Source: Actinomycetota bacterium
GTDB taxonomy: Bacteria > Actinomycetota > Actinomycetes > Mycobacteriales > SCTD01
Direction of reading: 5' to 3'
NCBI GenBank assembly: GCA_019348355.1
Contig: JAHWJP010000011.1
Coordinates: forward strand, 1 to 41,372
Length of the DNA stretch: 41,372 nucleotides
The notes below the pieces were generated by a model. It had not been told where the DNA came from. It worked only from the letters and a program-made list of their open reading frames with translations, and searched no databases. Every line of letters starts with the position of its first letter. Positions within the stretch are counted from its first letter, which is position 1. The position numbers and the translations under genes were made by a program. This document shows positions 1-11,016 of this stretch, in pieces.

Positions 1-367
1 CGATCGGGTCCGGCGCGAGGGTGCGTGGGTCGGGGGTGACCTCGAGCTTGACCAGATCGGTGCCGGTGCCGGCCCGGCCGAGCCGGGCCAGCCGTACCGC
101 TTCGCCCGCGTCGACCGCGCCGGAGGTGTTGGGCAGCAGGTGCATGCCGGCCGGTACGAAGTCGAGGACGTCACCTCCGGTCGCGGCCGTCCGGTCCAGG
201 TCGACCCGGCGCAGCGCGACGGTGACGACCTCTGCCTCGGAGGCGATCAGCGCCGCCCGCATTCCCTCGTGCGAGCGGAACTTCCCGGTGCCGACCAGCA
301 GCCGGCTGGACAGGGTCAGCTCGGCCACCGACCACGGATCTGCCCCGGCTTGCTTCCGCTGGCTCAC
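1..367 (-). CDS. thiG: Thiazole synthase ThiG (partial, C-terminus outside window)
   Basis: ThiG joins deoxyxylulose phosphate, dehydroglycine and ThiS-thiocarboxylate sulfur to form the thiazole phosphate of thiamin, in the cytoplasm. Only the first 122 residues are present; the window edge removes the rest. Diagnostic stretches are LLVGTGKF (about residues 23-30), [10 protein letters not shown] (48-57), LLPNTSGA (77-84) and LVKLEV, where Lys107 matches the Schiff-base lysine of the family. The GTG start at 367 is chosen because GGGGAG lies 7 nt upstream and family similarity begins shortly after. There is no thiS or other thi gene upstream; the gene directly follows a TPP riboswitch, so it heads its transcript. 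Identification is firm; completeness cannot be judged. Confidence 0.93.
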   Translation of the reverse strand, partial: MSQRKQAGADPWSVAELTLSSRLLVGTGKFRSHEGMRAALIASEAEVVTVALRRVDLDRTAATGGDVLDFVPAGMHLLPNTSGAVDAGEAVRLARLGRAGTGTDLVKLEVTPDPRTLAPDPI

Positions 368-373
368 GGCTCG

Positions 374-478
374 ACTCCCCACGCGGGCACGACCCCGATC
401 GGGTGCTGCGGGTCGCCGGCGGTGCCGCCTGCGCGGCCTGGCCGGCCTCTCAGCCCGTGTCCGCGGGCTCCCCGGTCT
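374..478 (-). promoter_or_regulatory. TPP (thiamin pyrophosphate) riboswitch
   Basis: On the minus strand the leader reads GACCGGGGAGCCC, then GGGCTGAGAGG, then CACCCGATCGGGGTCGTGCC and GCGTGGGGAGTC. This is the order and spacing of the conserved THI-element parts (CUGAGA pyrimidine-sensing bulge, pyrophosphate-sensing arm, closing P1 helix). The 3' part of the aptamer, GGGGAG at 375-380, is also the ribosome binding site of thiG, so ligand binding should directly hide translation initiation. This is known behaviour of the family; the switching itself is inferred. Confidence 0.93.
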
Positions 479-489
479 GGACGGTGTCC

Positions 490-495
490 ATCCTA
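490..495 (-). promoter_or_regulatory. Candidate -10 element of the thiG promoter
   Basis: TAGGAT on the minus strand lies 12 nt upstream of the first conserved base of the TPP aptamer, where a -10 hexamer would be expected. No clear -35 was seen at 16-18 nt. Confidence 0.4.
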
Positions 496-522
496 CCCGT
501 CCCTCACCCCTCTCTCCCCGGT

Positions 523-583
523 GATCCACGCGGTCGTTGAGGTGGATCGCCCAGCGGATTCCACCTCAGAGCCCCCGTGGATC
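523..583. repeat. 61-bp nested palindrome, copy A
   Basis: The outer stem is GATCCACG (523-530) with CGTGGATC (576-583). The inner stem is TGAGGTGGA (538-546) with TCCACCTCA (560-568), loop 13 nt. GTTGA begins 13 nt from the left end. Similar copies lie at 850-910 and 13512-13571, and a divergent one at 13624-13684. It lies between genes. Confidence 0.85.
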
Positions 584-849
584 AGTGGGGCGTGGCGACG
601 GGCTCAGGACAGCAGTGCCCCGTGGGGGATCACCTCGAGCCCGGCCGGCTCGCCCAGACCCCGCGACCGTCGCTCGGCGACCTTTGGAAGAGCCGGGCGC
701 GGAAGGCTGAAGGACTCCTTTCCCAGCTCAGCGCCCAGTTCCCGAACCTCCGACATCCGCATTCGTTCAGTGGACAACGGCGGCGGGCGCGGCGTCTGGT
801 CCAGAGCCGTGTCTGTGGACGGACCGGCAACTGTGCACAACCCCTAGCT
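584..849. other. Intergenic stretch between palindromes A and B
   Basis: No convincing gene was found here. The best reading frame is a 52-codon minus-strand ORF from ATG 762 to a stop at 604. It has no strong ribosome binding site, no recognisable domain and mixed third-position GC, unlike the neighbouring genes. Together with repeats A and B and the leader of the next gene, this makes a gap of about 560 bp between the riboswitch promoter and position 1060. Confidence 0.5.
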
Positions 850-910
850 GATCCACGCGGCGGTTGAGGTGGATCGCCGAGAACTTTCCACCTCGAAGTC
901 CCCGTGGATC
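850..910. repeat. 61-bp nested palindrome, copy B
   Basis: Same orientation and length as copy A. The outer stem is GATCCACG (850-857) with CGTGGATC (903-910). The inner stem is TGAGGTGGA (865-873) with TCCACCTCg (887-895), one end pair lost. The loop differs from copy A while both stems are kept. Confidence 0.85.
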
Positions 911-1059
911 ACCGGGGGTGCCTACGGCGCGTCGCTACCGCAGTCTCATGGGACACGCCAGTAACGTAGAACGATCTCTGCCTCGCTTGTCACAATGATC
1001 ACTCCTGCGTAAGGTCGCCCGGGATCTGACCGTGCTGAGCAACCTGAGGCCCTCCCCTG

Positions 1060-2007
1060 ATGACCCCACCGCCATGGACTCGCGCCACCGCCCCCAACGT
1101 CCCGGCTGGCCAACGAGCCCGCCGCACCCTCGGCGTGCTGCTCGCCCTCGCGGTCGTCGCCACGGCCGGCGCCCCCGCCGTGATCACCATCCGGCCCGGC
1201 GACACGTTGTGGGACCTGGCCAGGAAGCACGGCACCACGGTGGCCGCCCTGCAGGAGCTGAACTCGCTGCCCGGCAACGGCACGATCTACGCCGGTGACC
1301 AGCTGCGCATCACGGGTGGGGCGACCGGTGCCCCGGTGGCCGGCAACGGCGAGCGCCGGCATCTGGTCGTCACCGGCGACACCCTCGGCGGTCTCGCCGT
1401 GCGGTACGGCGTCAGCGCGAGCTCCATCGCCGCCGCCAACCGGCTGCCCGACAGCACCATTCAACGTGGGCGGCGCCTCACCATCCCGGGTGCCGCCAGC
1501 GGCCCGAACCTCGCCGCGGTCCCGACCAGCAACGCCGGGGTGCGCGTCCCGGACAGCGTGCGCCGGTCGGTCGCGCAGCACCGGGCCACCCTGGCCGGCC
1601 GCTCCCACCCGAGCAAGGCGCAGGTCCGCCAGATGGTGGCAGCGACCGCCCGCCGCCACGGAGTGGACCCCTCGCTCGCCGTCGCGGTGGCCTACCACGA
1701 GAGCGGTTTCCAACAGCGCGTCGTCTCCGGGGTCGACGCCATCGGCGTCATGCAGGTGCTGCCGAAGACCGGGCGGGTGCTGGGACAGCAGCACGGCCAT
1801 ACGTTCGACCTGCTGGACGCTCAGGACAACATCTCGGCAGGCGTGCTGCTGCTGCGCCAGCTGACCCGCTCGACGGGATCGGACGACGCAGCGCTGGCCG
1901 GCTACTACCAGGGTCTCGGCTCGATTCAGCGCCGAGGAGTGCTGCCGCAGACGCTCGACTACCAGCGCAACATCGCCGTCCTGCGCCAGCGGTTCCCGAA
2001 CGGCTGA
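1060..2007 (+). CDS. Secreted lytic transglycosylase with two LysM domains
   Basis: Predicted to cleave the glycan strand of peptidoglycan outside the membrane. A basic N-terminus and hydrophobic segment (about residues 18-40, ending AGAPA before VITI) form a signal peptide. Two LysM peptidoglycan-binding domains follow (about 41-86 and 101-144). The C-terminal SLT (lysozyme-like) domain covers about 185-310, with Glu214 in YHESGF as the expected catalytic acid and GVMQVLP as the following conserved motif. At 315 residues it is a normal size for such enzymes. The ATG at 1060 has only a weak GAGG about 10 nt upstream. No c-di-AMP riboswitch, sometimes found before actinobacterial LysM cell-wall hydrolases, could be recognised in the leader. 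Confidence 0.88.
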   Translation: MTPPPWTRATAPNVPAGQRARRTLGVLLALAVVATAGAPAVITIRPGDTLWDLARKHGTTVAALQELNSLPGNGTIYAGDQLRITGGATGAPVAGNGERRHLVVTGDTLGGLAVRYGVSASSIAAANRLPDSTIQRGRRLTIPGAASGPNLAAVPTSNAGVRVPDSVRRSVAQHRATLAGRSHPSKAQVRQMVAATARRHGVDPSLAVAVAYHESGFQQRVVSGVDAIGVMQVLPKTGRVLGQQHGHTFDLLDAQDNISAGVLLLRQLTRSTGSDDAALAGYYQGLGSIQRRGVLPQTLDYQRNIAVLRQRFPNG

Positions 2008-2052
2008 GCTCGAGCTCGCCGCGCGCCTCTCGGTGGATCACCCCGACCGATC

Positions 2053-2058
2053 TACAGT
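2053..2058 (+). promoter_or_regulatory. -10 element of a leaderless promoter (kinase gene)
   Basis: TACAGT ends 7 nt before the GTG at 2066, so transcription would start at or next to the start codon. No Shine-Dalgarno sequence is present. Confidence 0.55.
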
Positions 2059-2065
2059 GAGTCTC

Positions 2066-4036
<1,971 letters not shown>

Positions 4037-4057
4037 GACCTCTGACACCCTGAACCG

Positions 4058-4918
4058 GTGCCCCCCCGCAAGCCCTCCGCCGTCGGCTCCCACGTGCCCG
4101 TGGCCGGGGGCCTGGTCAAGGCGCTGGCCTACGCCCGGGAGATCGGCGCGCAAGCCGTGCAGATCTTCGTGTCGAACCCGCGCGGCTGGGCGCCGAGCGC
4201 CGGCGACCCGGCACACGACGAGGCCTTCCGAGAGGACTGCGGCGCAAGCGGCATCGCCGTCTACGTGCACGCTCCGTACCTCGTGAATTTCGGCTCCCCC
4301 ACCGAGATGACGCAGGTCAAGTCCGTCGAGGCCGTACGCCACTGCCTCACCCGCGCAACCGCTGTCGGCGCGCGGGCAGTCGTGGTGCACGCCGGCAGCG
4401 CGGTCGCAGGGGCGCACCGCGACGAGGCGCTGGCGCAGCTGCGCACCCTGCTGCTGCCGCTGCTGGAGTCGGCGGAGCCGGACGGCCCGCGGCTGCTCGT
4501 CGAGCCGACCGCGGGCGGCGGCCAGGCCCTCGCCGCGACCGTCCAGCAGCTCGAGCCGTGGTTCGCCCAGCTCGACCACCACCCGCTGCTCGGCGTCTGC
4601 CTCGACACCTGCCACGCCTTTGCCGCCGGCCACGACGTGGCGCTGCCGGGTGGGATGAAAAAGACGCTCGACGCGCTGGTGAAGTCGGTCGGCCGGGGCC
4701 GGCTGGCCCTGGTGCACGCCAACGACTCCAAGGACCCGCTGGGGTCGCTCCGCGACCGGCACGCCTCGATCGGGGCGGGCCACATCGGCAAGGACGCCTT
4801 CGCCGAGCTGTTCCGGCACTCCGCCACCCGCGGCGTGCCCGTGGTCGTGGAGACACCCGGCGACGCCAGCGCCCACCGGCACGACATCGAGCTGCTCTGC
4901 GCCCTTCGAGACGGGTAG
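4058..4918 (+). CDS. nfo: Endonuclease IV (AP endonuclease Nfo)
   Basis: Cuts DNA 5' to abasic sites and removes 3' blocking groups in base-excision repair. It is a 286-residue TIM-barrel enzyme with the full three-metal set: His71, His111, Glu149, Asp183, His186, His220, Asp233, His235 and Glu265. The spacing closely tracks the E. coli enzyme (H69, H109, E145, D179, H182, H216, D229, H231, E261). Motifs include VHAPYLVN, VVHAGS, CLDTCHAFAAG and VHANDSKDPLGS. The GTG start at 4058 lies 21 nt after the kinase stop, so the two may share a transcript. No good ribosome binding site is visible before it. Confidence 0.95.
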   Translation: MPPRKPSAVGSHVPVAGGLVKALAYAREIGAQAVQIFVSNPRGWAPSAGDPAHDEAFREDCGASGIAVYVHAPYLVNFGSPTEMTQVKSVEAVRHCLTRATAVGARAVVVHAGSAVAGAHRDEALAQLRTLLLPLLESAEPDGPRLLVEPTAGGGQALAATVQQLEPWFAQLDHHPLLGVCLDTCHAFAAGHDVALPGGMKKTLDALVKSVGRGRLALVHANDSKDPLGSLRDRHASIGAGHIGKDAFAELFRHSATRGVPVVVETPGDASAHRHDIELLCALRDG

Positions 4919-4927
4919 GGCGCGACA

Positions 4928-4947
4928 GCTGAGCCGCCCGCCTCAGC
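4928..4947. terminator. Small hairpin between convergent nfo and molybdoenzyme genes
   Basis: GCTGAG (4928-4933) pairs with CTCAGC (4942-4947) across 8 nt. It has no T-tract. It sits exactly at the convergent gene ends and overlaps the stop codon of the minus-strand gene. The stem is short, so the call is weak. Confidence 0.3.
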
Positions 4948-5587
4948 CCACCGGACCGTCGCCCGGTGACTCCTGATAGCTGTAGCGCTGCTCGCGCCAG
5001 GGGTCGGCGAGGTTGTGGTAGCCCCGCTGCTCCCAGAAGCCGCGTCGGTCGGCGGTGAGGTACTCCACCCCCCGCACCCATTTCGGGCCCTTCCAGGCGT
5101 ACAGGTGCGGCACCACCAGCCGCAGCGGGAAGCCGTGCTCCGGGGTGAGTAGCGCGCCGTCCCGGTGGGTGACCAGCATCGACAAGTCCCCGCCGAAGTC
5201 AGCCAAGGCCATGTTGGCGCTGTAGCCGTACTCGGCCCAGACCATCACGGAGGTGACGCCGGATGCGGGCGGCGCCAGCTCCAGCAGCACCCCGGTGGCG
5301 ACGCCGGTCCAGGTGTTGTCCAGCAGGGAGAACTTCGTGACGCAGTGGAAGTCGGCCCGGATCTCGGTACGCGGCAGCTCGCCGAACCCCGCCCAGTCCC
5401 ACCGGCGCTCACCGCCGTCGGTCGCACCGAAGACCCGGAAGTCCCAGCTGCTCTCGTCGAACTTCGGCACCGGGCCGTAGTGCAGGACCGGCCAACCCCG
5501 CGGGATGTACTGCCCGGGTGGCAGCCGGTCGGCGGCCAGTCCCTCGGCCCGCTTCTTGGCGCCGAGACGACTGAAGGGCATCGTCAC
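4943..5587 (-). CDS. Sulfite-oxidase-like molybdopterin-dependent oxidoreductase
   Basis: A protein of about 214 residues made of a single oxidoreductase molybdopterin-binding domain (SuoX/YedY fold). The Cys in DFHCVTKFSLLDNTWTGV is the expected molybdenum ligand; PLRLVVPHLYAWKGPKWV is the second conserved block near the C-terminus. No signal peptide and no haem or dimerisation domain are present, so it is probably a cytoplasmic stand-alone catalytic domain; the substrate is unknown. Three starts are possible: ATG 5596, GTG 5587 and ATG 5581. GTG 5587 is preferred because CAGGAT (a -10-like hexamer) ends 7 nt before it, but this is a weak argument. It is convergent with nfo. Confidence 0.85.
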   Translation of the reverse strand: MTMPFSRLGAKKRAEGLAADRLPPGQYIPRGWPVLHYGPVPKFDESSWDFRVFGATDGGERRWDWAGFGELPRTEIRADFHCVTKFSLLDNTWTGVATGVLLELAPPASGVTSVMVWAEYGYSANMALADFGGDLSMLVTHRDGALLTPEHGFPLRLVVPHLYAWKGPKWVRGVEYLTADRRGFWEQRGYHNLADPWREQRYSYQESPGDGPVG

Positions 5588-5654
5588 GAGACCCATCCTG
5601 CCCCGACGGTGCCGGGCCGCTGTTCACCGGCCCCGCCGGGCAGCCGGCCGCGGG

Positions 5655-5660
5655 TAGCCT
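5655..5660 (+). promoter_or_regulatory. -10 element of a leaderless promoter (type I DAHP synthase)
   Basis: TAGCCT ends 8 nt before ATG 5669. There is no Shine-Dalgarno sequence between them. Confidence 0.55.
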
Positions 5661-5668
5661 CGGCGCTC

Positions 5669-6703
5669 ATGGTCGTCGTCATGCGTCCCGACGCTGTTCC
5701 CGGTGAGGTCGACGCCGTCGTGGACCGGGTCGAGTCGGCCGGTGGCTCGGCGTTCGTCAGCCGAGGGGTGCAGCGCACCATCGTCGGGCTGGTCGGCGAC
5801 GTCGTCGCCTTCGAGGGTCTGAACCTTCGGGCGATGCCCGGGGTCGGCGAGGTCGTGCGGGTGTCCAAGGCCTACAAGCTGGTCAGCCGCGAGAACCACC
5901 CCGACGCCTCGATCATCACCGTCGGCGAGCGGGCCGACGTCGACCTGGGACCGGGCACGTTCGTCCTGATCGCCGGCCCGTGCGCTGTCGAGACCCGCGA
6001 GCAGACCTTCGAGGCGGCGCACATGGCCAGGGCCGCCGGCGCCACGATGCTGCGGGGCGGCGCCTACAAGCCGCGCACCTCCCCGTACGCCTTTCAGGGT
6101 CTTGGCCTTGCCGGGCTCGAGATCCTGGCCGAGGCCCGTCAGCTCACCGGGCTGCCGGTCGTCACCGAGGTCGTCGACCCCGCCGACGTGCCGCGGGTCG
6201 CCGACTTCGCCGACATGCTGCAGATCGGCACCCGCAACATGCAGAACTTTCCGCTGCTGCAGGCAGTCGGCGCAGTCCGCAAGCCGGTGATGCTCAAGCG
6301 CGGGCTGTCCGCCACATACGAGGAGTGGCTCATGGCGGCGGAGTACATCGCCCGGCGCGGCAACCTCGACATCGTGCTGTGCGAACGCGGCATCCGCACC
6401 TTCGAGACCGCCACCCGCAACACCCTGGACGTCAGCGCGGTGCCGATGATGCAGGCGCTGTCCCACCTGCCGATCGTGGTCGACCCCTCGCACAGCGCCG
6501 GCAAGCGTGAGCTGGTCGTGCCGCTCGCCCGCGCCGCCATCGCCGCCGGCGCGGACGCGGTGATGGTGGACGTGCACGCCGACCCGACGGCCGCGCTGTG
6601 CGACGGACCGCAGGCGTTGTACGGCGCTGCGCTCGACGAGCTGGCCGCCGCGTGCCGCGACCTGCCGCCGATGGTCGGGCGGCGGGTGCTGGCGGCGTCC
6701 TGA
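5669..6703 (+). CDS. aroF: 3-deoxy-7-phosphoheptulonate synthase, type I (Thermotoga-like, with N-terminal regulatory domain)
   Basis: Condenses phosphoenolpyruvate with erythrose 4-phosphate, the first step of aromatic amino acid synthesis. The first ~70 residues (from MVVVMRPD) form the ferredoxin-like regulatory domain found in the Iβ subgroup. The barrel follows from about residue 85 with IAGPCAVE, GAYKPRTSPYAFQG, IGTRNMQNF, LKRGLSATYEEW and VVDPSHSAGKRE. Length is 344 aa, typical of the subgroup. A longer open frame exists upstream, but ATG 5669 is preferred because of the -10 hexamer 8 nt before it and because family similarity starts here. A second, unrelated DAHP synthase (type II) lies 3 kb away at 9616-10968. 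Confidence 0.93.
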   Translation: MVVVMRPDAVPGEVDAVVDRVESAGGSAFVSRGVQRTIVGLVGDVVAFEGLNLRAMPGVGEVVRVSKAYKLVSRENHPDASIITVGERADVDLGPGTFVLIAGPCAVETREQTFEAAHMARAAGATMLRGGAYKPRTSPYAFQGLGLAGLEILAEARQLTGLPVVTEVVDPADVPRVADFADMLQIGTRNMQNFPLLQAVGAVRKPVMLKRGLSATYEEWLMAAEYIARRGNLDIVLCERGIRTFETATRNTLDVSAVPMMQALSHLPIVVDPSHSAGKRELVVPLARAAIAAGADAVMVDVHADPTAALCDGPQALYGAALDELAAACRDLPPMVGRRVLAAS

Positions 6704-6718
6704 CGCCCGCCCGCCTCG

Positions 6719-8281
6719 TCAGCCGGTGGCCGGGCGGACCCGCCCGCGACTGACGCCGGCCCGGGTGCTGGTGACCCGGGCGGCACCGGCGAAGGCGGCG
6801 CCAGCGAGCAGACCCAGCAGCAGCGGCAGCGTCGGACCCCCGGAGGGCAGCAGCGGCAGCACCTCGGCCCGGTCAAGGCCAGCGGCTCGCAACTCGGTCG
6901 GGGTGAGGGCCGGGACCGTGCGGTCCAGCCCTTCGAAGCGGTAGACGTCCAGGCCGCGGCCGAGGTCGTTGCCGTAGCCGAAGAACGAGCCGTCCTTGGC
7001 GATCGCGTTGGTCTTGAACGACCAGGTGTTGGCGTCAGGGAAGACGTAGGAGCCGATCTCCTTGATTCCGCCCTGCGTCCCGCGCAGCACCGTGAGCGGG
7101 GACCCCGTCGCGTCGGCCAGGCCGGCCACGTCGAGCACACGCACCCCCTCGTCGTACCAGGCGACGGTGATCAGACCCTGCGCGGAGTGCATGCGAAAGA
7201 CGTGCGCCGTGCAGGTCGCCGTCGACGGCCGGGTCTCGGCGATGAACCAGGTGGCGATCTTCACCGGTGCCTTCTCGAGCTCGCCGGTGATGTCGTAGAA
7301 GTGCAGACCCCCGCCCGGGCAGTTGGTCCCGGTCGCCGCCCCGGCCTGCTCGTCGGAGACGACCAGCAGTTCCCGCGTGCTCTTGTCCGCGCGGGTCAGC
7401 GTGATCGGGTCGGCGCCGTGCACCAGCTGGACGGTCGGGTCGATCACCTGGCTGACCTGCTGGGGGTTCTCCGGGTCCGACGTGTCGAGGACCAGTGTCT
7501 GGGACAGCGCGGCGCTGTAGGCCCGGGTGCCGTCCTCGCTGAAGGTGATGTCGTGGCTCTCCGAGCCGAGCGAGGTCGGCACGTACGGGATCGGGTAGTC
7601 CTGGACGAAGCGCGGCAGGGCCGGGTCCGAGATGTCGAAGATCCTGATCGTCGGCATCGTGCTGGTGAGCAGGTCGGAGTTGCTGTTGTAGAGGTAGCGG
7701 CCGCTCGGGTGGACGGTCATGTTGTGCGAACCGCGCGGCACGGGAGCGAAGCCGACGGTCTGCGGGCGGGTGGGGTCCGTGACGTCGAGCAGGACCGTGC
7801 CGGCGGCTTTCGCGTCCCGCAGATCCAGATCCTTGGCACATTGCGAGGCGAGACCCACGGCCCCGAACGACCCGTCTGCGGTGTAGGTCGCCAGCACCCG
7901 CTTGCCCTGCCGGAAGACCTGCACGTCGCCCTGGGAGATCGCGCAGTCGTAGACCGCCACCCGGACGGGCCGGGTCGGCTTGCTGATGTCGATGATCTGC
8001 AGGCCGCCGCGCAGCGTGCCGGCGAAGGCGTAGTCCCGGCCGCCGATCCGCCCGAACTCGATGTCCGAGCCGGCCTGCGACCGCTCCCCCGTCGCATCGC
8101 TGTAGGGCACGTTGGCGACCGCGGACATCCCGCTGCCCACACCCTCGGCCGCGGGCGCGAGCACGTCCTTCATGACCACCTTGTCGACCCCGCCCGTCTC
8201 ATGGGCGAAGGCCGGCCCCACGGGCCCGATCAGGACGAGGGCAAGGGCGGCGGACGGGATGGTCCAGCTGCGCAGTCGCAT
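6719..8281 (-). CDS. Secreted, membrane-anchored LVIVD-repeat beta-propeller protein
   Basis: A 520-residue protein with a signal peptide (residues about 1-26, ending PAFA before HETGG). A long extracytoplasmic region carries LVIVD-type repeats such as LQIIDISKPTRPVRVAVYD, VLLDVTDPTRPQTVGF, IRIFDISDPALP and LVLDTSDPENP. A C-terminal hydrophobic segment (about 485-500) is followed by basic residues, so the protein is probably anchored. His-rich motifs GSHNMTVHPSG, SESHDITFSEDG and CTAHVFRMHS recur at blade-like spacing and could bind metal, but that is speculation. The frame is open to 8380; ATG 8281 is chosen because GGAGG lies 5 nt upstream and the signal peptide begins there. Function is unknown. 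It is divergent from the sigma-like gene. Confidence 0.8.
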   Translation of the reverse strand: MRLRSWTIPSAALALVLIGPVGPAFAHETGGVDKVVMKDVLAPAAEGVGSGMSAVANVPYSDATGERSQAGSDIEFGRIGGRDYAFAGTLRGGLQIIDISKPTRPVRVAVYDCAISQGDVQVFRQGKRVLATYTADGSFGAVGLASQCAKDLDLRDAKAAGTVLLDVTDPTRPQTVGFAPVPRGSHNMTVHPSGRYLYNSNSDLLTSTMPTIRIFDISDPALPRFVQDYPIPYVPTSLGSESHDITFSEDGTRAYSAALSQTLVLDTSDPENPQQVSQVIDPTVQLVHGADPITLTRADKSTRELLVVSDEQAGAATGTNCPGGGLHFYDITGELEKAPVKIATWFIAETRPSTATCTAHVFRMHSAQGLITVAWYDEGVRVLDVAGLADATGSPLTVLRGTQGGIKEIGSYVFPDANTWSFKTNAIAKDGSFFGYGNDLGRGLDVYRFEGLDRTVPALTPTELRAAGLDRAEVLPLLPSGGPTLPLLLGLLAGAAFAGAARVTSTRAGVSRGRVRPATG

Positions 8282-8381
8282 GAGGCCTCCGGGATCGGGA
8301 TGGGCGGATGTGTCCTTCTTCGCCGTCGATGGTCGTGTTCCTGGCGCCATCGCGCAAGCCGCACTGCCGCATGGACTCACA

Positions 8382-8387
8382 TAGGCT
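8382..8387 (+). promoter_or_regulatory. -10 element of a leaderless promoter (sigma-like gene)
   Basis: TAGGCT ends 7 nt before GTG 8395. No Shine-Dalgarno sequence is present. Confidence 0.5.
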
Positions 8388-8394
8388 CCGGGGC

Positions 8395-9612
8395 GTGATC
8401 ACGAACAGTCGGCCGGGCGGTGTCTCGGCCGAGGATTTCGGGTCGGCGGTCCGGGTCCACCTGGACCGGGTCCACGACGCGGTACGCCGGCTGGGCTGCG
8501 AGCCCGACGCCGCCCTCGAGGTGGTCGAGGTCAGCGCGGTCGACCTCGTCGAGGTGATTGCCGACCGCCCCCACACGGTGCCGGACGCCGTCGGCTGGTG
8601 GTTTGGGCGGGCGGTCGAGCTGGGCCGGCAGCAGGCCACCCGTTCACCCGACGACCTGCCGCTCGGTGGGGGTGTGCTGGCCGCCGACGCCGACCAGCAG
8701 CCCCTGGCTCAGGCACTGGACCAGCTTCCCGACCGCGAGCGCATGGCCCTGCTGCTGCGCGACTCCTACGACCTTCCTGCCGCCACCGTCGGCGCCGCAC
8801 TGGGGTTGGACGTGGCCGGCGCGACCGAGCTGGTGGGGCGGGCGCGCCTTGCTTTCCTCCCGCTGGTCGGGGAGCGGGTGGGCGAGCCGACCGACGCCCA
8901 GGACCGAACGCACGTGCTGCTGACCGGGCTGACCGTCGCGGCACTTCCCGAGTCCGATCGGGCAGCCGTCTTGGCCCGGGTCGATGCAGTGGCATTCGGT
9001 AGCCTGCCGAGCAGTGCGCCGCTTCCGTTACCGGGTGAGGTGGAGAACGTGGACGACGAGGACGAGCCGCGGCTGTTCTCGCCGCTGCTGGTCCTGCTCG
9101 CCCTCGTGCTGGTCGGGATGGGCGGGCTCGGGCTCGGCCTGGTGCTCGGCCTCGGCGATGACGACGAGCCGACGCCCATCTCGCCGGCCAGCCAGCTCGA
9201 CGCGCTCGCCTCACCGCCGCCGGAGGAGCCCGAGGTGCTCATCTCGCCGCCGGTCGTCGAGCCCCCGGCCCCGGTGACGAGCGTCTTCGTCATCCCCCCG
9301 CCCCCACCGCCGCCCCCGCCACCCCCGCCGCCGCCGAAGCTGTCCATCGCGGTCGAGCCTGCCTCCGGCGGCAACGGTGCGGAGCTCCAGGTCACCGGCC
9401 TGGGGTGGCCGGCCGGAGCGACTGTGACGCTGAACTATCTCGACACCGCCGGGCGGGAGACCGGATCGCGCACGACAGTCGTCGTCGACGACGCCGGTGA
9501 GTTCAGCGCCGAACTTCTCGCGGAGGACCCGGCAGATCTGCCCGGCCGTCACTCGGTGCTGGCGACCGACGGCACCCGCACCCTGCGGGCGCCCTACAAC
9601 GTGGAGCCGTGA
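8395..9612 (+). CDS. Sigma-70-like protein fused to a membrane helix, poly-proline linker and Ig-like domain
   Basis: A 405-residue protein. Residues about 12-85 look like a degenerate ECF sigma region 2, and about 103-155 (ALDQLPDRERMALLLRDSYDLPAATVGAALG) like region 4 with its helix-turn-helix. An acidic stretch (about 215-225) precedes one membrane helix (228-254). Beyond it lies a Pro-rich segment with 14 consecutive prolines (301-314) and a beta-rich Ig-like domain (about 316-404). Topology should place the sigma-like part inside and the Ig-like part outside. No separate anti-sigma gene is adjacent. GTG 8395 is preferred over ATG 8308 because of the -10 hexamer 7 nt upstream. Whether the sigma part still binds RNA polymerase cannot be told. 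The domain calls are by eye. Confidence 0.75.
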   Translation: MITNSRPGGVSAEDFGSAVRVHLDRVHDAVRRLGCEPDAALEVVEVSAVDLVEVIADRPHTVPDAVGWWFGRAVELGRQQATRSPDDLPLGGGVLAADADQQPLAQALDQLPDRERMALLLRDSYDLPAATVGAALGLDVAGATELVGRARLAFLPLVGERVGEPTDAQDRTHVLLTGLTVAALPESDRAAVLARVDAVAFGSLPSSAPLPLPGEVENVDDEDEPRLFSPLLVLLALVLVGMGGLGLGLVLGLGDDDEPTPISPASQLDALASPPPEEPEVLISPPVVEPPAPVTSVFVIPPPPPPPPPPPPPPKLSIAVEPASGGNGAELQVTGLGWPAGATVTLNYLDTAGRETGSRTTVVVDDAGEFSAELLAEDPADLPGRHSVLATDGTRTLRAPYNVEP

Positions 9613-9615
9613 GGA

Positions 9616-10980
<1,365 letters not shown>

Positions 10981-11016
10981 ATCGCGCCGCCGGCTCAGCT
11001 GCAGCCGCCGCGTCGC

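Noticed and set aside
604-762. 52-codon minus-strand ORF between palindromes A and B
   Set aside because: No ribosome binding site, domain or clear codon bias. It could be a relic, but I cannot support a gene.
940-1059. c-di-AMP (ydaO) riboswitch before the LysM hydrolase
   Set aside because: The conserved core strings of that riboswitch class could not be found in the leader.
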